Part shown: positions 23,260 to 35,500 of the stretch, one piece after another
How positions within the stretch are numbered: the first letter of the stretch is position 1
How the letters are laid out: each line of letters starts with the position of its first letter
From: Phoronis australis
Lineage: Eukaryota; Phoronida; Phoronidae
Length of the DNA: 64,000 nucleotides
Reading direction: 5' to 3'
Assembly (NCBI GenBank): GCA_002633005.1
Contig: NMRA01000459.1
Coordinates: 235,047 to 299,046 of the forward strand
Notes under the pieces: model-generated
Database searches by the model: none
What the model was told of the DNA's origin: nothing
Seen by the model: the letters and a program-made list of their open reading frames with translations, nothing else
Made by a program: the position numbers and the translations under genes

Positions 23260-26200
23260 TCACTCGATCACTGTTTCAGCAACCAAAACATGTGGCATGA
23301 GTCTATCTCCTCTTTCAATTTGCTTCATGTTGTGTGCTGTGAAGAACTTTTTGGCATATTCGTATGACGATATCATTATTGCACACGCTGGTGCCACCTT
23401 GGCAATCCGAGGAAGTGTCCCTGGAATACGACAAGATTTGTAAGAACCCTGACCTCAACAAAACTTATTAAGAGCTCTAACTTGTGAAAGGGCAAGTTGG
23501 ATCAAGAGGAAACATCACAATTTGACAAAGATTTGATACAAAAAGCGCGACTAAATGTTAATTTCAGTAAGACTGTTTTATATTAAGTAGAATTCTTCTG
23601 CCTGCTAAGCCTAGAAGTAGCAACAGATGTCAATAACACTCAGATAGTCAATACTGGCTAAAGTACCTGTAAAAAGGATCAACCCACTGCAGCAGCAAAA
23701 ATCTTGGATAAGGTATGCCAAATGTTGACAATTAGAAAAATTTGATGTTTGCCCAGTATACTTTGAAAATTGCAGTATCTCTGACATAGGGCAAAACTTA
23801 TTTAAACAGCATACATGTACATGTGATATAGGACAACACTTATTTGCTCACACAGGATATTAAATGCAAGAAGGTTTCAGTGAAGAACATGAATAAAGAT
23901 CAACTAACAAAACAATGTCACGCACACTCTTCAGCTTCTTCACACACAATTTAGTTCCAATTATAATCAGACGTTTATTTGAATTGATGTTCTGTGCTGT
24001 TCACACTCTGTCAGTTTTCTGTTGTCTCATTTAAAACCCTCCCAGAATGTTTTACAACAAGATTGATGAAAGACAATGGCAGTTTTAAGAGATTATGTAA
24101 TGCATTCCTTTCTGCAAAATTAACACCAGGTGAGTTAGTTATTACTATGCAAAAAAATGAAACTAAGTTGAGTTCCCAGTGAACCCTACAATTTTAATCG
24201 GTTCAAATTTAACACAAAAATGCTATCATCCATTTATCAGGATGACTGTAGTCGGGTTATGTAATAGAATTAACAGGCTCAGACAAATCCTGATAACATT
24301 AATAGTTAATCCCCTGCAAAGATCAGAAAACAATGGTTGAGTTGATGAACAATTGGTCAACTCTAAGGGCTAGTGCAAACATAGAGCCGCAGGCATCGAA
24401 CGCAAATAACCTCAACTCATGGGTCAAATCTGCAACAAAATGAACCTGAAGACCTTGCCTCCTTGGGTGGTGAGGCAAATGTTTCACCTGTTGGATTTCT
24501 TTTACCTGGTGAGCATAAATTATCATACTAAGCAGGCTAAGAACCCAGTCAATTACTTTCGATAGCCAATGAAAATCAATTATTGCATCACACAGCAACA
24601 ACAAATATCTCTTACTCGCTGATTGTAACCGTGTGTACTACATATATGGCGATTTCTATCAAATCAGTGAGAAATTTGTCTCGCTATGTGCAGGGAACAA
24701 TAACATGAGATAATTTTTACTTTAGACAGATATCTGAGCTCAAAACTCTCCACCTACGCTGGGCCTAACACTGGCTGATAACAGATGACCAATGTTTTAT
24801 CAGGAACTTCAGAACTCAAAGCACACATCGTCAACCAGATAGCAGTGGTAGTCATAAAAAGACTTCATGGCATAACATCCAGAATTCAGAGACATTTGCT
24901 ATGGGTTTTGAATGTAATTTTGCTTATGGTGCGAAATTTTTTTTCAACAAGACAATAAGGCCCTATGGCATTTCCTGTTCAGTGAACCTAAAAGTCATCA
25001 ATACATGTCACATAAGCCAGGACAATACACAATCACAATTTTCGTAAGTAAACAAACCTGCAAATAGTCCAGCAACACCCCGTTGAGCATGCAGTCTCCT
25101 AATAAGTGACCAGGTAGACTCAATGTTAACATCTGAAAGGGCAAAACTCAGAGGTTATGCAAATGATCAAAACCCAAAACAATTCTATGTACAATAACAA
25201 CCTTCAGGAAGAACAGAAGTTACTGTATTTGAGAAGACTTTTGATGATTTTTTAGTCTTTATTAAACATTTATTAATAATTATGCACATGTATAAATTCA
25301 AATATCATTTCAAATTGAGTAAAATTACTGTTTTATATATTTTGACAAATTCATAAGCATTGAAAGCTTCTAGTCAACTGTTTAGTAAACACTTGTCAGT
25401 ATAATTTGCATTTAAAGTTATTTAGAACCCTAGAAAAATGGCCACATTTGGCTAACTTTGGTGCATCATATCTCAGAAATGGATTGGATTGACATGAAAC
25501 TTTCAAATGCTATGCATTGTGTGCTATTCTCAAAAACACCATTAGGTATGGTTATTAAAATGTTCTACTTTTGAGGGGCTATCAAAAAATAGCATTTTTA
25601 TGAGATTCACAATTTTTAATAAAACTTTCAAGACGCATAAAACCATAATGAAATGATATTTCAGAAAACTGTAACAATGTTTTTGACATCTAATCATCAA
25701 CAAGTAAAATTTAATAACGCTACCGCTGTTTTCCTCACAATGCATCTTTCTTTTATTGCAAAATTTTCCAAATAACAAAATATTGGCAAAAAGTCAAAAA
25801 GAGCAATGCAGAGCATTGAAATGCGCCCACGAATGCACCGCAAACGGTGTGCTTCTACGGTTGTTTGTTTCATAAAAAAGCCACTAGATGGCACAAAAAC
25901 ATCCAATCCAACAGAAAATGATAAAATGCCATCGCTTCTTTAAAAGAAAGTTATTTACCAAATTTCATAAGAATCGGTCTAGGAACTTCAGAGAAACGAA
26001 GGAAAACGGAAAAAGTGAAATTGCCACTATGGGGCATAGCGTTCATTGGATCAGCCTGAAAGACGCCGTCTGTTGTTAGCTTCATATAAATACAATTACT
26101 AAATTTAATAAAAATCATGCAGTGTGCTAAGGAGATGCAGCTATGGGGGCAAAACAAAACAAAACTGTCACTAGACGCCGCCACAGTAGACAAATTCTCT

Positions 26201-29200
26201 ATGTAGTCAACCGCTCTCTTCACACTGAGAACATACACGCCAATTTTCAAAATCATTCCTAGACTGGTTTGGTTGATTGAGGGGTGGACGCCAAAAGCAA
26301 ACTAAAATACAGAAAAAAGGCCACTAGGTGACACAAAGTACCTCCATTCCATCCAAAAATGGGGGAATAGCATCATCTCACCAATGGATGCCTATATTCC
26401 AAATTTTCTGAATATCTGTTGAGGACCTTTGAAGATACAGAGGTAAACCTAAAAACTGAAATTGCCACTAGGGGGCACATCGGTAGTCAGATGCGTCTGA
26501 AAGTCATCGTCATGTATTGTCAACATCACATAAATACACTTGCTAAATTTAGTAAAGATCCTGCCAACTGTTTAGGAGATACAGCCATGGGCGCAAAAAA
26601 ACTGTCACTAGGAGGCGCCACAGTAGACGAAATCGTTGCACAATCACCATCAGCCGTTCTCTTCAAAGTAAAAACATACATTCCAATTTTCACAATCATC
26701 CTTAGAGCAGTTTGGTTGATAGAGGGGTGGACGCTAAAAACAGACTCGAAAACGGCAAAAATGGCCACTAGGTGACGCAAATTTTGTCCAAACCAACCGA
26801 AAACGAAAGGATAGCGTCCTCTCACTAATACATGCCTATATGGCAAATTTTATGAAAATACGTTGAGGACCTTTGAATATATAAAGCATAAACAAATAAA
26901 ATTGCCACAAGGGAGCCACCAGTAGTCGGATCCGTCCAAAATTTCGCTCATGCCGTCCCATCCATGAAGGAACATAATGTGCCACATTTCATGAACATAT
27001 GTAAAAGAGTTTTGGAGATAGAGCATAATGTGTCCAACATATAAATATGTGGGCGCATAAAAATCAAAATTCTACAAGCTTTCTAAAATATAAAGCATTC
27101 TGGATATAAGATGCTTCATAACCTTAACAAACATAATAAGACTCAGACGATCACACCAAAGCATTGTAAGTCACACAACTACCTTTCTTAAAAGCCATAG
27201 TGCCCAGCTCAATCTGTCGGTGTGTTTTAATCACATCAAATGGAACAGTTAAAATGCCAGCAATCTGCAAAGAAATACAAGGCAGTGACATAAACATGCA
27301 ACAATTTCTTTGCTAAGCTGCTGTTTGCTCTAAATATGCGACAGAAATTTTAACACAGTTTGATTCGCCACTGACAGTGAGATTTTACAAAGTATTTTGT
27401 TTTGAATGCTTGCTGCCTATTCTCTGCTGGACATGTAATATGTTACAGGCATCGCCTATTTAGTTTTGACAGCAGATGGAGAAAGGTTTTAAAAACACAG
27501 ATGACAACCTGGTCAATTGTTTAGAATTCTGAGCAGCAGTGTCACACACAGTGATACACAATCCAATTATCTGCCAGGCTTTGAAATTGAAGTCATAACA
27601 GATGTGATAATTGCTCTGCTTCACATTCAAAGAACTTAATAAACTAGAATTCATGATAACGTCTAGTAGGTTGATGCTGATGGTTATTTCACATAATTAT
27701 GTACTGAAAAAGTACAAGATACTGTAGAAGGGGGGCGTTTTTTTAAAGATCAGATATGTGTAGCTTGTTGTAAACATGTAAGTGAAAGAGCGCCCCTTTC
27801 AGGAAACAATCCAAGACTTACTGTTCCAGATATGGAGCCGGCTAAGAACGTCTGGTAGAAGGTGGGCTTGGTCTGCTCCGACCAGCGCAGCTGGTAAGCC
27901 TTGAGCCACTCGTAGTTAAGCCAATAGATGGCTGAGAATGGAACGTCTCGTAGTAGAGTGGGACCCAGTCCACGCCAGAGAGACAGTATACCATCGCTGC
28001 TTATAGCCGCCCGAACTGCCACACAGATCTCCTTGTAGCTGTGCCGGTTAGACTGCAACTTGGTTCGGATCAGCTCTAAAGGGCTAATCACCGTCACCGC
28101 ACCAACTGAAAGTAGAAACAGATGCTTTAAGTTTCAAAGTTGTGCGTTAGTGTTTGAACGTGCCCACAATGTACATGAACTTACAGTAATAATAATGTTG
28201 AGAAAATTCAGTCTGTATTTGCAGAACAAGGAGAATTTGAACCCAAAAGAAAATTTATACTTCACAATTTTTTCACATAACAAAATTAATTGCAAAAATA
28301 AAACAAAGAACAACCACTGGCGCCACCTGTCATGAGTACACTGTGTCTGACAACCTGTGAGCTATTAACGGCACTCCGTAGACCAACTTATTGTGTGATA
28401 TTGACAAACTTCCATGGAAATCAAAATGATCCAAGCTCTATCCACAAGCACATCTCTTCTCAAATAACTAACAACCTATTACCTCCACCCTTATTTGATT
28501 GATTGACTTACTGCGTGCTATAGACCCTGCTGCCATCACAATGTACAGGGTGTCCCGTCTTTCCTCGCGGTACCCCATAGCATACTTTATCTTGTCGTAG
28601 GCAGTAAAGTAAATCATAGTGGCAGGCACTGCCATGATTCTAAAATGGAAGAAACATGTGATGAGTTGAAACTCGTCAACAACCATTTGATACGTCTCCA
28701 TTTTGGTCAATATGAATTCATATTAGATCAATGACCATCACTCTAATATCAGTCTGATCACCATTCATGGACCACCTATTTTAATCATTCGTCATCGTTC
28801 AGTAAGAAATCATATTTATTATCATAATGTGATGATAAGCCTTGAATGAAAACTTATATCAATCATTAATAGGAACTGTCATACCATACCATTCACAGGA
28901 ATCAATAGAAATGGTTGAAATAAATTCCTCCGAAGATCTTTCATGACAAATTAAAGTTAAGACTAAATTTCTTGCATAACAACCATAATCTTTGTAGGAA
29001 GACACACTGGCCAATCACAGGCAATATGATCATAGGTCAATCCCAGGGACTAAGACCATAAATACAATGGCCAATCACAGGAAACATGACAATAAAATAA
29101 ATGTTTCTGAAGGACCCAGTCATGCATAGTCTGTCAGTCCCTAAGAAACAAACTAGATTTTCCACAATGTAACCAACAAAGTACCAATGTCCTAAGATTT

Positions 29201-31916
29201 GGTAATTACAACAGTCAGAATTTGGATGCACAGCTGATCAAAGCTGATTGGCCAGAGTGTATATGAGTCTGCTCACAGGATTGACTTGAAAGAGCAACCA
29301 ACCTAAAATGCTGGCATCAGTAGTTTTGTTAAACGAAATCATGTGATCATCGACATTCGATATCTGGTAAATACTCACAACGTGGGAGGGAGGCCACTCC
29401 ACAGGGAACGGATTCCTTCATTCCTTGCTATCTTGACAAATGCATCCTAAAATAATTAAAACACAAGTAGTTTTGTGCAAAACAAGCTACTGGTGATCAA
29501 AATTGAATTAGAAAGCAATCTAAAAATTTCCCAATGTTTGACAATATTTTTTTCAAGTTCTCGGTATTGTCTGTATACTGAGTGATAAGTAAATTTTCAG
29601 AAGTCTAGTCTTCTAGAAAAGAACTTCAGGGAAAGATCAAAACACATTTTCATATAAAATGAAATTTCTCCATTCAGTTGAAAGATGGTGCAAAATAAAA
29701 TGTTACAGAGATTTGATTTCAGTAAAGACGAGACAAAATAGCATTTCTCAAATGGAACCTTGCATTTTCAATTAGAACATTGCCTTTTCACATGTGATAT
29801 TTCTGAAATTGTGCCATGTCCTAACACTAATGGCAAATAGAAAAAGAGAAATATATGTGATAGGTGTTTTCCCTACCATGTGAATTTCATTGGAACTTTT
29901 AACAAGTAGCTTGACACAAATTAAAGTTATGGTTTTGGTGAATAGTAAATAGGTTTAAAGCAAGTGTTTAGTTTGATTTGTTATAATAATAATAAAAATG
30001 AAATATTCATGAATGATACATTTGCTACTTATCCTCCACACTGTGTACGATATTGGTGACTTGCAAAATCATATTAGTATAAAAATAAATTGTATCATAA
30101 TCTCAAGTTGTATAAATCCACTTTAGCTCAGGCCAGGTTTCAGTACACAACAGCCATCAAAGCAATGCAAAGCATTGAAATTCATCTATGACTGCACCAC
30201 AAAGAATGTGCTTCAAGGGATGTTTATTAGTATCTACAAGGCACAGAATATGTCGACCCTGTCTGAAAATGGAAAAGCCTCAACGTCACAAGAGCACAAA
30301 CTTATTTGCAAAATTTCATGAAAATACGTCCAGGAACTCGGAACATACAGACTGAGATAGATGTAAAAAAATAATGTACAAAAATAATTGCCATTAGGAG
30401 GCACAATGGTAGTCTGATACGTCAACAAGAAGTTGTCATCTGTTGACATGTTTATAGAAATGCCAGATCCTACAAGGGTTTTCAGAAATACAAAGTTCTG
30501 TAAATATGGAAATAATTGCCATAAGGGAGTACCACAATACATGGACCATCCCAAAATCACCATCAGTCGCGCCGTCGTCAGCAGGAAAACATCAGCCAAT
30601 TTTCCAGTTTGACCGATAGAGAGGCGGACGCCAAAAACAATTGAAATTGCCACTAAATGACACAAACAATATCAAATCCTGCCAAAAAAATTAATGAAAA
30701 TCTATAAAGGAATCCCGAAGAAACAGAGGCAAAAGTGAAAAATGTAAATTGTCACTAGGGGCACTGCAGGAGTCGGATCAGTCTGAAGCTAGTTGTCCTC
30801 TGTCATCAGCTTCATAAGAACACATCCACCAAATCTAATAAGAATCCTTCAATGAGTTTAGGGGATACATCAGTGGACGCACGACACCCAGACAGGGATG
30901 ACGGTAATATGCACACAAATATGTCCACATGTGGGAGCATGGAAAACAAATTCTATACTTTCTACTCTCAGAGTTTTACTGAGTTGAATTGTACATTGTT
31001 GGAGATACTTTGCTGAGACGCGCAGAGTTATCAATAAGGTTGTACATAGCCTTGATTTCAAATGTTTTGCAGTATTTACACCAACCTCATCCCCATTTAA
31101 ATTGCCACGACACTCAGGTCACACAATTGTACAACAAACATCAAGCTTAAACTACTGGATATGTATCATCACTTGTATCGTAGGAAAAATTCAACATTGG
31201 CAATGAAATGAGAGATGCCAATTGTTGTTATGCAGCATGCAATGTATTTACCATGGTGCCATTAAAGTGCCCAGATAGTTTATACCAAGGCTTTAGCTTT
31301 GCACCATTGTTGCCGTTGAGACATTGACAGACATGTTCCATCAAGCCATTACAGTAGACAAAGCAATCGCCACGGTGGAAGGGCTTCTGTTGGGCTTGAA
31401 GTCTGATCTTCACAACATCCAGGGGTGTCACTGAAATAGACAGTAATTAAAGACTTAAATAATGACAGGTTCCTTCAAACCATTACATAAGAGTCATAAG
31501 ACAAAACTTGTTCCCCTGGTGAAAGGGTCAGTCACAACCCAGTTTTCAACGACTTTTTCCTGATCTCATCCGAAAAGGCCAATCTCTCTAGTATCAGGAC
31601 CATTTTTTGATATTATTATTACTTTTTGGTGGGCCAGCTCCCTCTAAACATGACCTAATTTTTACATGTTTGTAATTACGTATGATACGAACGGGTACAA
31701 ATTTGACACTACAATACAAAGTAAGAATGTCAACTATAGGTTGCGGAAAAGATACCCCACTTTGTCGAAAATGAAACTTGAGTCTCGGAGAGGTGCACAC
31801 TTACTGAACAAAGACGTTAACAGGGCCCCGGAGCACGAAGCGATCATCTGCTGTCCGGTCGTGATCATCTTCGGGTCGTAGTACACGAGATGATCTTCTT
31901 CTTTTCGTTCACTCAT
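23260..31916 (-). CDS. SLC25A40: Mitochondrial carrier, SLC25A39/SLC25A40 family
   Basis: Eight exons on the minus strand: 31916-31805, 31430-31252, 29446-29379, 28639-28512, 28105-27822, 27264-27183, 25132-25058 and 23420-23260. All borders are AG/GT and phases match, giving 362 residues. Three mitochondrial-carrier repeats are visible through their Px[D/E]xx[K/R] signatures: [11 protein letters not shown] (39-49), [11 protein letters not shown] (170 on) and [11 protein letters not shown] (264 on). Family-specific stretches include [29 protein letters not shown]-like [19 protein letters not shown], and [16 protein letters not shown] near the C-terminus. In mammals SLC25A39/40 sit in the inner mitochondrial membrane and import glutathione. 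The SLC25A39 matrix loop has regulatory cysteines, and here C60, C64, C72 and C74 cluster in the matching loop. The protein lies between human SLC25A40 and A39 in similarity, so a single pre-duplication orthologue is likely. It shares a divergent promoter with the tetraspanin. Confidence 0.96.
25795..27065 (-). repeat. Dispersed repeat family, copy 3 (near full length)
   Basis: The best-preserved copy, about 1.27 kb, in a carrier-gene intron. It opens ATGCGCCCACGAATGCACC and ends ATATGTGGGCGCATAAAAAT near 27045-27065. Internal sub-units repeat GCCACTAG-(A/G)-(T/G)GGC blocks at about 25881, 26020, 26320, 26465, 26605 and 26763. Those at 25881-25894 and 26465-26478 are full CTCF-core matches. 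Confidence 0.85.
30150..30945 (-). repeat. Dispersed repeat family, copy 4 (diverged)
   Basis: It starts with a block like that at 25805 (GCAAAGCATTGAAATTCATC, GACTGCACCACAAAGAATGT) and contains GCCACTAAATGACAC and GTCACTAGGGGCAC. It ends ATGTGGGAGCATGGAAA. It lies in the carrier-gene intron between exons 2 and 3. Confidence 0.75.
31495..31770. repeat. Dispersed repeat related to 14840-15110
   Basis: It shares the order of phrases CCTGATCTCATCCGAAAAGG, CTCTCTAGTATCAGGACCAT, a ggGCCAGctccct block and TTTTTACATGTTTGTAATTA with GATAD1 intron 3. It lies between carrier exons 1 and 2 with no coding content. Confidence 0.55.
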
Positions 31917-32524
31917 AGCAACCCTCCAACGAACACCATCATCTGGTACCAACTGTTGGATTAGCCCATCGGATCATCAAACCATGATCAGTTGTAGTTC
32001 TAGCTCAGTCAAGGTACTCATGCTCTCTGTGTTCTGCGTGACTTCGATGCCCAGCTGCAGACGGCCACGAGCAAGATAACATTGCATAATGAAATACTAT
32101 CAATTTATAATACAACTTTGAACTTTTTGAGCCTAAAAAGTAATTAAATATGCACGAATGAAAAACTAGGTGTCTCTTGGTGGATTTAAATAGCAACTCA
32201 TGAGTATTTTGAATCAAATTGATGTGGCTGTTGATTAATTTTAATGCTTGGCTGCGGATCATTTGTTAGGTTTCGTACTTTTACGCAATAAGCATTTAAG
32301 TTATTAGTTTAACAGTTTTTAAAGAATTGAATAAATAGTTAAACATTGTACTTGTTTGTTTTTTTGCTTAATATATTTATTCTTTGGTAGCTTTTGTATC
32401 CTTTTTTCCGTCATGAGTTGCAATCACGTGATCTCAGTTGTGATATATCGTCGTCGTTGTTCTGCAAACGTGTGGCAAAATAACAGAAATCCTCCGGTAC
32501 TGTTGAGTTGTGAGAACCTCAAGC
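31917..32524. promoter_or_regulatory. Divergent promoter region of carrier and tetraspanin genes
   Basis: The start codons of the two genes (31916 minus, 32525 plus) are 608 bp apart and point away from each other, so this interval should hold both promoters and 5' UTRs. TCACGTGA-type E-box sequence occurs near 32427 (AATCACGTGATCTC). No clear TATA box is placed for either gene. Confidence 0.5.
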
Positions 32525-35500
32525 ATGTGCGGGGGTTATGGATGTTCAAGAAATGCCCTAGCGGCGCTGAATATTCTCTATATTGTGAGTATTATTAACA
32601 CTTTTGTGTTCGTTTTTGTCGAAACGCCGTAGCGGACACCGCGACGGCGTTAACTAACTAAAGCCGTTATTTCATTAATTATACTGCTTTTGTTTCGTGA
32701 CATGTTATTTTTTTGTACCATCCTTATGCCGAGAAAGCATTATGATAACGTATAGCAACATGCCATCCACATTTTTAAGGTAACGCGTCTATGGTAGATG
32801 AGTTTGGCCGTTTTTTGTTAAAAAACTCACTGCCAGGGATCGTGTCGTCCACTTCCGCATACGTGGAATGACAACGGAACTTACTGACCTGCCATGAGTG
32901 AGGATAAATAAACTCGTCCAGTTTTATATGTAATGCTCTTCAAATGTCTCAATAAATTTGATGATTTTCTGGAGATTGAATTTAATGATGCAAAACTTTT
33001 TTCCATTACAAGCTTTTTTCTACTCCCGCTTTCATTTTCTGTAAAAACTTGGCCGATTTTGGAAGCTATTTCTGAAGTTCTCTTTAGGGTCAATTCTATT
33101 CTATCCTCATCACATGGGTGACGCACCACTTTTTTCAGTGTTACATGTATGCCGCACATGGTCTAGGCAGTGCACCACGGGGACTGAGCCTTTAGCCCCC
33201 CCCCCCACTATTTTCAGTGCTGCGCTGCCCATGCATCACCTATGTAAGGATGTTGGATAGAAACCAGTTAACTGATATAGCAACTGCAATGCAGTTCACT
33301 CTTCCGTTGAATCATTGAGCATGTGTTAGCCACTTGCTAACTTACAATTGCCTATTATCTGAATGGTTAGCCTGTTTACTGGTTTTATTTAGGTTGCTCG
33401 TTCTGTTTCAGAGTCCGGTAATCTTGGCAATTTTTACACAACTACATGTCGACATTTAAGTACACTCATCAAAGTGACTAAAGACAGGTTTATTTATAGA
33501 CAATGATTGTTAGAGATCATTCACCAGACGCAATCAACAGTCAAACTCATGAATAGGTGGCATGTGGAGACTCAATACACAACACTTCCCTTAAATGTTT
33601 CCACACTTGAAGTGGCATTTAACACATATCTTATGTTGAAAAGTACTTAGTTTTGATTTAGACCATGTACTTATATATGAAATTGGAGATTAGGATGTAG
33701 TTAGAGAACTGACAGTTTTGTTACTTATTCATAATAACAAGCAATCAGTTGTTTGCAAGCTCAGAAGTCACGTATAAAACTAAATGAGGAATAAAACAGA
33801 CCACATTGTTTTCATTCGACTTCACCTTTATGCTCATACATGTTGATGTGTTCATTTTTTGGAACTGACCAAACACTTGTACAAGAATTTGACCTGCTCT
33901 GTTTGACTTTAGAGATTGCATACGTATACATCTATTTATCACTTCCTGACCATAGTATGTGTACTCTTTCTAGCACTTCCCGGCCATAGTATGAACAGTA
34001 AATTAATATTCGTCTTCTTTCAGATAGTGGCAATCATCATCATAGGAGTCGCCTCTTATGCTAAGGCCATCTCCGCCTTCACCAACCTGACCGTTATTGG
34101 TGGCATCATTGCCTGCGGCATTTTCCTGCTCCTAGTCGCCCTGATTGGTCTCATCGGTGCCGTCAAACACCACCAAGTGTGCCTGTTCTTTGTATCCTTA
34201 TTACCATGACTACACAGCCTCTGGAAATGCATTCCCACTAAATGTTCCAGTGTTTGGAGCAAGTCAGCATGTGCAAAAAAGTGGAAGTTTGAGTTAATGC
34301 TTAGCAATTGGTCAATACGAATGCAAAATACCCGTAGCTCCATTAATTACATGGCGTAATATGATTGTTACCACCATGTTTATCATCGCCACCATCATCA
34401 TCATATCCATCATTGTTGTCGTCATCACCATTGTCGTCTTTTCAGCCAATTTCACCAAGTGTCACTCCTTGGAGCGCTTTCATTTTTTTATATTTCTCAG
34501 TCAGCTTTTGTATCTTTGAAGTTTATGAACGGACTTTCGTAAAATTTGACATAGAATGGTATTAGAGAAACAATGAGATCCTCCTTTTTCTTATGGTTTG
34601 ACATATTTTACAATAATTAGTGGCAATTTAAATCGCTTAGCATCTCATCCTTAATAAAATTGATGGTGATTTCTGGGCACTGAAAGAATCAACAGGTCAT
34701 TATTGCTTGAGAGTCGGCCATCTTGTCATTGCGTGTCACTTTATGTACTTAGCTTGAGACTTGGCCATCTTGTCATGACGTGTCACTTTATGTGCTTAGC
34801 TTGAGACTTGGCCTTCTTGTCATGACATGTCACTTTATGTGCTTAGCTTGAGACTTGGCCATCTTGTCATAACGTGTCACTTTATGTGCTTAGCTTGATC
34901 TCAAGGAAAAGTGAACCGTTGTTAGTTGTTTGCAAACCCAGAAATCACCTATCATCTGTGTCAGGAACCAGATGTTAACTAAATTATGTGGTAAGTTGTC
35001 GAAATCATACGTTCACTTCTTGAACAGAGCGTGTTGATATCCACTTTAAGTGTTTAAAATTGTTGCTCAGAGACACAGTCACGCTTGTAAATCTCAGGTA
35101 GGTTGAGTGTGGTCGCTTGGCAGGAGAAGATGACTCATAGCTTTATTCATTTTGGACTACTGACAGTACTTGATGACTAATATTTCTTTTGTCTTCCTTG
35201 ACCCAGCCAGTTCATGACAGTAGCTGATGACCAATATTTCTTTTCTCTTCCTTGACTCAGCCATTACATCACAGTAGTTGATGACCAATATTTCGCATGT
35301 CTTCCTTGACTCGGCTAGTACATGATTATATTGTTCTTGCTGTTCATACTACAGTTTGCGTTGGCCTGCGCTTGCTTGGCTTTGAATAAAGAGCAGCAAA
35401 CAGATCTGGCAGTAATTGCCTGGAAGAAAATGAAGACAAGTGACCGTGCAGATGTACAGCGTTTCTTCGATTGCTGCGGATGGCAGGACGTAGACCTCGT

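Noticed and set aside
34707-34894. Regular 47-bp direct repeats resembling a CRISPR array
   Set aside because: Units are contiguous without unique spacers and lie in an intron of an animal gene.
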